From positions 124,001-188,000 of the forward strand of contig NZ_JAVHUW010000065.1 of NCBI RefSeq assembly GCF_030954495.1: a stretch of DNA of 64,000 nt. The letters are read 5' to 3'. Below are positions 61,217 through 64,000 of this stretch, piece after piece. The notes below the pieces were generated by a model. It made no database searches. It was given only the letters and a program-made list of their open reading frames with translations, and was not told the origin of the DNA. The translations under genes and the position numbers were made by a program. Each line of letters opens with the position of its first letter. Position 1 is the first letter of the stretch. Origin of the DNA: Candidatus Desulfosporosinus nitrosoreducens (GTDB lineage: Bacteria > Bacillota > Desulfitobacteriia > Desulfitobacteriales > Desulfitobacteriaceae).

Positions 61217-61287
61217 TAAAGAAGGCTTGATTCAGATGGAGTTTTAACTCCATCTGAATCTTAGCCGCACTTATCCAGGGACTTAGC
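61217..61287 (+). repeat. Dispersed structured repeat, copy C (truncated)
   Basis: The first 71 bp of the element, including a 15-bp perfect stem GATTCAGATGGAGTT/AACTCCATCTGAATC (61230-61261) and the conserved CTTATCCAGGGACTTAGC. The second half (CCGCTC... stem) is missing. Sequence beyond 61287 is unrelated to copies A and B. Confidence 0.75.
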
Positions 61288-61389
61288 TTCCTATCAAGAA
61301 AGATTAGGAAAAAGAGTATATTGAAATAGCCGTTTGAGTGTGATAGGATTGTCGAAAATAGTAGGAAAGTTACAGTAAGGTAAGAATTA

Positions 61390-61500
61390 ATGTCATATTT
61401 CCTCAGCTACTTGGCAATCATGACCTTTGTCTTAGTGTTTAATTATGCTGCCCATGTCCAAAAAATCCTTAAGAAAAAAGAACCTTCCCCTATAATCTAA
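61390..61500 (+). CDS. Small membrane protein, 36 residues
   Basis: ATG at 61390 with AAGGTAAG about 6 nt upstream. MSYFLSYLAIMTFVLVFNYA is one span, followed by a basic tail (HVQKILKKKEPSP). A hairpin terminator follows at 61509. Good site, stop and terminator suggest a real small gene. No family was recognised. Confidence 0.5.
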   Translation: MSYFLSYLAIMTFVLVFNYAAHVQKILKKKEPSPII

Positions 61501-61508
61501 AAATTACT

Positions 61509-61530
61509 CCCTAAATAATTTTAGGGGCTT
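61509..61530 (+). terminator. Hairpin after the 36-residue gene
   Basis: CCCTAAA (61509-61515), loop TAAT, TTTAGGG (61520-61526), then GCTTTAT. The T tract is short. Confidence 0.5.
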
Positions 61531-61561
61531 TATCCGGAAAAATGCCTGTCAAGACATTTTT

Positions 61562-61762
61562 TTATACCAGCCGGAAAGTATAATCTTCCCTCGTCTGCTC
61601 TCTTGGTATTTCCATTATAAGGTTTAACGCATTCTTTATATTAAATTCATAAAACGATAACATATATAAAGTATCATGAATACAAGGCAATAACTTAATA
61701 CGATAAGCTTGGCGTATCGGCATTCTCACAACAACAGTTATCCGCTGATTGGCGGTTAACAT
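61562..61762 (-). CDS. Hypothetical protein, weak support
   Basis: 66 residues from ATG 61762. The first part is basic and beta-like (ANQRITVVVRMPIRQAYRIK), the rest mixed, ending EDYTFRLV. No ribosome site lies at the ATG. A strong AAGGAGGGG lies about 40 nt further upstream with no start codon beside it in this frame, so a frameshift or a different product is possible. No family was recognised. Confidence 0.25.
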   Translation of the reverse strand: MLTANQRITVVVRMPIRQAYRIKLLPCIHDTLYMLSFYEFNIKNALNLIMEIPREQTREDYTFRLV

Positions 61763-61951
61763 ATTCGTTGTTCTTCTGTCGTCCTTCCTATACTCCCCTC
61801 CTTGTGAGGGAATTTTTTTGTCCAAAAACAGGACTTGCAGCAAATCAAGGAATGAAGGGCTAGGCCTTACGGGTTATCCGGATAAGGGCAATGGCTTGTC
61901 TGATTTCCTTTTGAGCAAGTTCTTTAAATTCATTGCAATAATGCTTTAGAT

Positions 61952-62172
61952 TTAATGATTCCCTGCCGTGTTTGCAGCAGTAGAAGTCGTAACTTCAGGC
62001 AAGTTCAATACTTTGGCTGCATTCTTGTACATCACTTTTTCGAGAACATCAGGGTTTGAAAGGAAGCTTTTCATAATTCTTTAGGGCTGCTTTGAAGTCT
62101 ACAAAAGGGTGGGCGCTGGCATAGAGAACTTTATCACTAATAATTGTGTTGGCCGCTTTTATAAGTACGTTG
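61952..62172 (-). pseudogene. Truncated, frameshifted amidohydrolase
   Basis: The minus strand encodes VLYASAHPFVDFKAALKNYE and then, one base out of frame near 62050, PDVLEKVMYKNAAKVLNLPE, ending at TAA 61954-61952. This is the C-terminus of an amidohydrolase-2 (TIM-barrel metal hydrolase) protein: the SxHPF metal-site region and the final N-A-x-x-x-L helix. The N-terminal two thirds are missing. Confidence 0.6.
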
Positions 62173-62510
62173 CAGCTAGACAACAGGCGTTGCGTGATCG
62201 CAACGTCTGTAAACGTTGTAAAGACTTTACCTTAAAGAAATATTAAGCTACTCAGTTGGATTGCTCTGTTGCAGTACTGCACAGAGAGCAATTGAAATAT
62301 TCTACTATCTTGAAAAATTCATTGATATTTGAGCCTCTCCAAGCCTGGCATGGTTTTTGCATCCATAGGAAGATACAAACATACGATTAACTTTTTCTAT
62401 ATCAAGAGGATCAAAAGCTAGTCAGGTGTTGTTAGGCCAAGAAAACAGGGGGTGAATTTGCAAGATAATGTGCGTGTGATCACAAGAGTTAATTTAATGG
62501 AGGTAAGTAT

Positions 62511-63830
62511 ATGAGTGACAATAATGCTGCAATTAGGCGAGTAGCGCTCTCTAGTATCATTGGTGCAACCATTGAATGGTATGATTTCTTTTTATATGGT
62601 GTTGTCGCTGGACTCGTATTCAACAGGCTGTATTTTCCTACAGGAGACTTAATGGTTTCTACGATGCTTGCCTATGTGACCTTTGCTGTGGGATTTGTAG
62701 CACGTCCTATTGGGGGTATTCTTTTTGGACACTTTGGAGATAAAATTGGCCGCAAAAGCATGCTTGTCTTAACAATGATCATTATGGGTCTTTCTACTGT
62801 ACTGGTTGCCATAATTCCAACCTATGCTCAGATTGGACTCTGGGCTCCGATTTCCCTGTTGTTACTTAGGGTAATACAAGGGATTGGCTTGGGTGGAGAA
62901 TGGGGCGGTTCAGTGCTCATGGTTTATGAGTATGCGCCGGAATCCAAGCGGGGGTTCTATGCAAGCTTGCCACAAATCGGCCTCTCGATTGGACTTTGCT
63001 TATCTTCAGGGGTTGTTGGCTTATTGTCCTTTTTCTCGACTGATGCTCAGTTCATGGTATGGGGATGGCGAGTTGCCTTTGGTATCAGTATTGTGCTGGT
63101 CGCTGTAGGATCGTGGGTCCGTACACATATTGTCGAGACTCCGGAGTTCCGAATGGTAAAAGAGAAGAAAAGCGAGGCCAAGATTCCATTTTTGGAAATG
63201 TGGCACACTCATACTGGCAACATTCTTGCAGGTATGGGTGCCAGGTACATTGATGGAGTTTTCTTTAATATCTTTGGCGTTTTCTCAATCACGTATCTGA
63301 CGCAAACGATTAAGATCGACCGCACTCAGGCCTTGCTGAGTGTTACGATAGCTGCTGTTGTAATGTGCTTTTTTATTCCGTTTTTCGGCCATATTTCTGA
63401 TCGAATGGGCAGAACAAAGGTTTATACGATTGCTAGTTTTCTTTGTGGTATTGTAGCCTTTCCAGCGTTTTGGCTTATGGGGCACGGCGGGGGGAGTAAT
63501 ACAATCCTCTGGTTATCCCTTATCATTCCCTTTGGGATTTTTTACGCAGCTGTATATGGACCAGAGGCAGCCCTGTTCTCCGAACTGTTTGAAGCCAAAG
63601 TACGTTATACGGGTGTCTCCTTTGTTTATCAGTTCTCAGGAATCTTCGCGAGTGGCATTACCCCGATCGTTGCCACGGCATTATTGAAATATGGAAATGG
63701 GGGTCCAAAATATCTGTGTGCCTACGTTCTTTTTGCAGGTGTGATCAGTGCACTTTCCGCCTGGTGGATTGGCAAAAATAAGAAGAGAAGGGAAACAAAC
63801 GTTAACTGGCAGCTCGAAAGTGGCCATTAG
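62511..63830 (+). CDS. MHS-family MFS transporter (ShiA/ProP-like)
   Basis: 439 residues, 12 spans. IEWYDFFLYGVVAGLVFNRL near the start is the signature of the metabolite:H+ symporter family. The A motif GHFGDKIGRKS (about 74) and a second GHISDRMGRTK (about 290) are present, as is RVIQGIGLGGEWGG (about 122). GGAGGTAAGT precedes the ATG. It is probably a proton-coupled uptake system for a carboxylate or other metabolite. The decayed amidohydrolase upstream hints at an old catabolic locus. The substrate is unknown. Confidence 0.85.
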   Translation: MSDNNAAIRRVALSSIIGATIEWYDFFLYGVVAGLVFNRLYFPTGDLMVSTMLAYVTFAVGFVARPIGGILFGHFGDKIGRKSMLVLTMIIMGLSTVLVAIIPTYAQIGLWAPISLLLLRVIQGIGLGGEWGGSVLMVYEYAPESKRGFYASLPQIGLSIGLCLSSGVVGLLSFFSTDAQFMVWGWRVAFGISIVLVAVGSWVRTHIVETPEFRMVKEKKSEAKIPFLEMWHTHTGNILAGMGARYIDGVFFNIFGVFSITYLTQTIKIDRTQALLSVTIAAVVMCFFIPFFGHISDRMGRTKVYTIASFLCGIVAFPAFWLMGHGGGSNTILWLSLIIPFGIFYAAVYGPEAALFSELFEAKVRYTGVSFVYQFSGIFASGITPIVATALLKYGNGGPKYLCAYVLFAGVISALSAWWIGKNKKRRETNVNWQLESGH

Positions 63831-64000
63831 GTAAATTAGTTCTAGGATAGTTTTGCTCGCCTGCAGTTCGCTATGATTTGAGGAGGCAAGCAATAGGATA
63901 TTAATCATTTAAATTTTATCCGGGCTTGGTGCGATTTAAAATTGTAGCATATACAATTTAATTGTTAACAGAGAAACACTGCTTGCCGCTAAAAAGGACC

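Noticed and set aside
20931..61287. The three-copy repeat considered as a CRISPR or IS end
   Set aside because: Copies are tens of kilobases apart with no spacers, cas genes or transposase.
62165..62247. Short stop-free stretch with a Cys-x2-Cys pair (NVCKRCKDF) resembling a transposase zinc ribbon
   Set aside because: Too short, no start, and centred on a hairpin; not enough to call a remnant.

Overview
The window looks like the chromosome of an anaerobic, spore-forming Clostridia of the Desulfosporosinus/Desulfitobacterium (Peptococcales) type. This is inferred from moderate GC, strong AGGAGG ribosome sites, frequent TTG/GTG starts, a trimeric [FeFe] hydrogenase with its maturases, an Etf-linked lactate dehydrogenase, remnants of spore coat and germination genes, YtrA-type GntR/ABC loci and the bacillithiol-associated pair yojF/bshB2. 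No rRNA, tRNA, CRISPR array or intact insertion sequence was found.

Layout. 1-6.8 kb: ecsAB-like ABC exporter, a DUF2680 secreted protein and a large RND pump. 6.8-10.3 kb (minus): electron-confurcating lactate dehydrogenase lctBCD, with a promoter and a GntR/LldR-like operator. 10.5-16.4 kb: LacI-type regulator, heterodimeric ABC exporter and MFS pump. 16.4-16.9 kb: a type I toxin/antisense-RNA locus. 16.9-22.7 kb (minus): a ytrA-like GntR gene with two ABC pairs, then a third ABC pair whose ATPase start is broken by a 5-bp tandem duplication. 22.9-27.9 kb: secreted protein, ABC exporter and two-component system. 27.9-28.9 kb: gene remnants. 28.9-31.9 kb: strong promoter, 230-nt leader, and a NifU/NifX/MinD/MinD cluster resembling the orange-protein (ORP) locus. 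32-37.8 kb (minus): PQ-loop protein, MBL hydrolase, ABC exporter, BshB2/YojF, Bcp peroxiredoxin and a lipoprotein. 38-41.5 kb: phosphoesterase, endonuclease IV, and a chromosomal ParM-like actin with a small partner. 41.8-53.7 kb: a membrane one-component regulator, hydCBA, then TM1266-hydG-aspA-hydF-hydE. 53.7-58.5 kb (minus): DUF6179/DUF6323 pair, a two-component system and a UBA-domain membrane protein. 58.5-64 kb: remnants, a lipoprotein with a probable ATT/ATA start, small membrane proteins, a truncated amidohydrolase and an MHS-type transporter.

The central physiology is redox. LctBCD couples lactate oxidation to NAD+ reduction, driven by reduced ferredoxin. HydABC exchanges electrons between NAD(P)H, ferredoxin and H2, and HydEFG with AspA build its H-cluster. 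The rest is mostly export and envelope-stress functions.

The least explained items are a dispersed structured repeat of about 127 bp (three copies, one flanked by a 13-bp direct repeat), the Cache-HTH one-component regulator beside the hydrogenase with a 21-bp palindrome between them, the DUF6179/DUF6323 pair, and the ParM-like pair. Stretches with nothing recognisable are 63831-64000, most of 43170-43700 (AT-rich, apart from the palindrome) and most of 62206-62510. A small hairpin with arms CGTTGCG/CGCAACG lies at 62188-62205.
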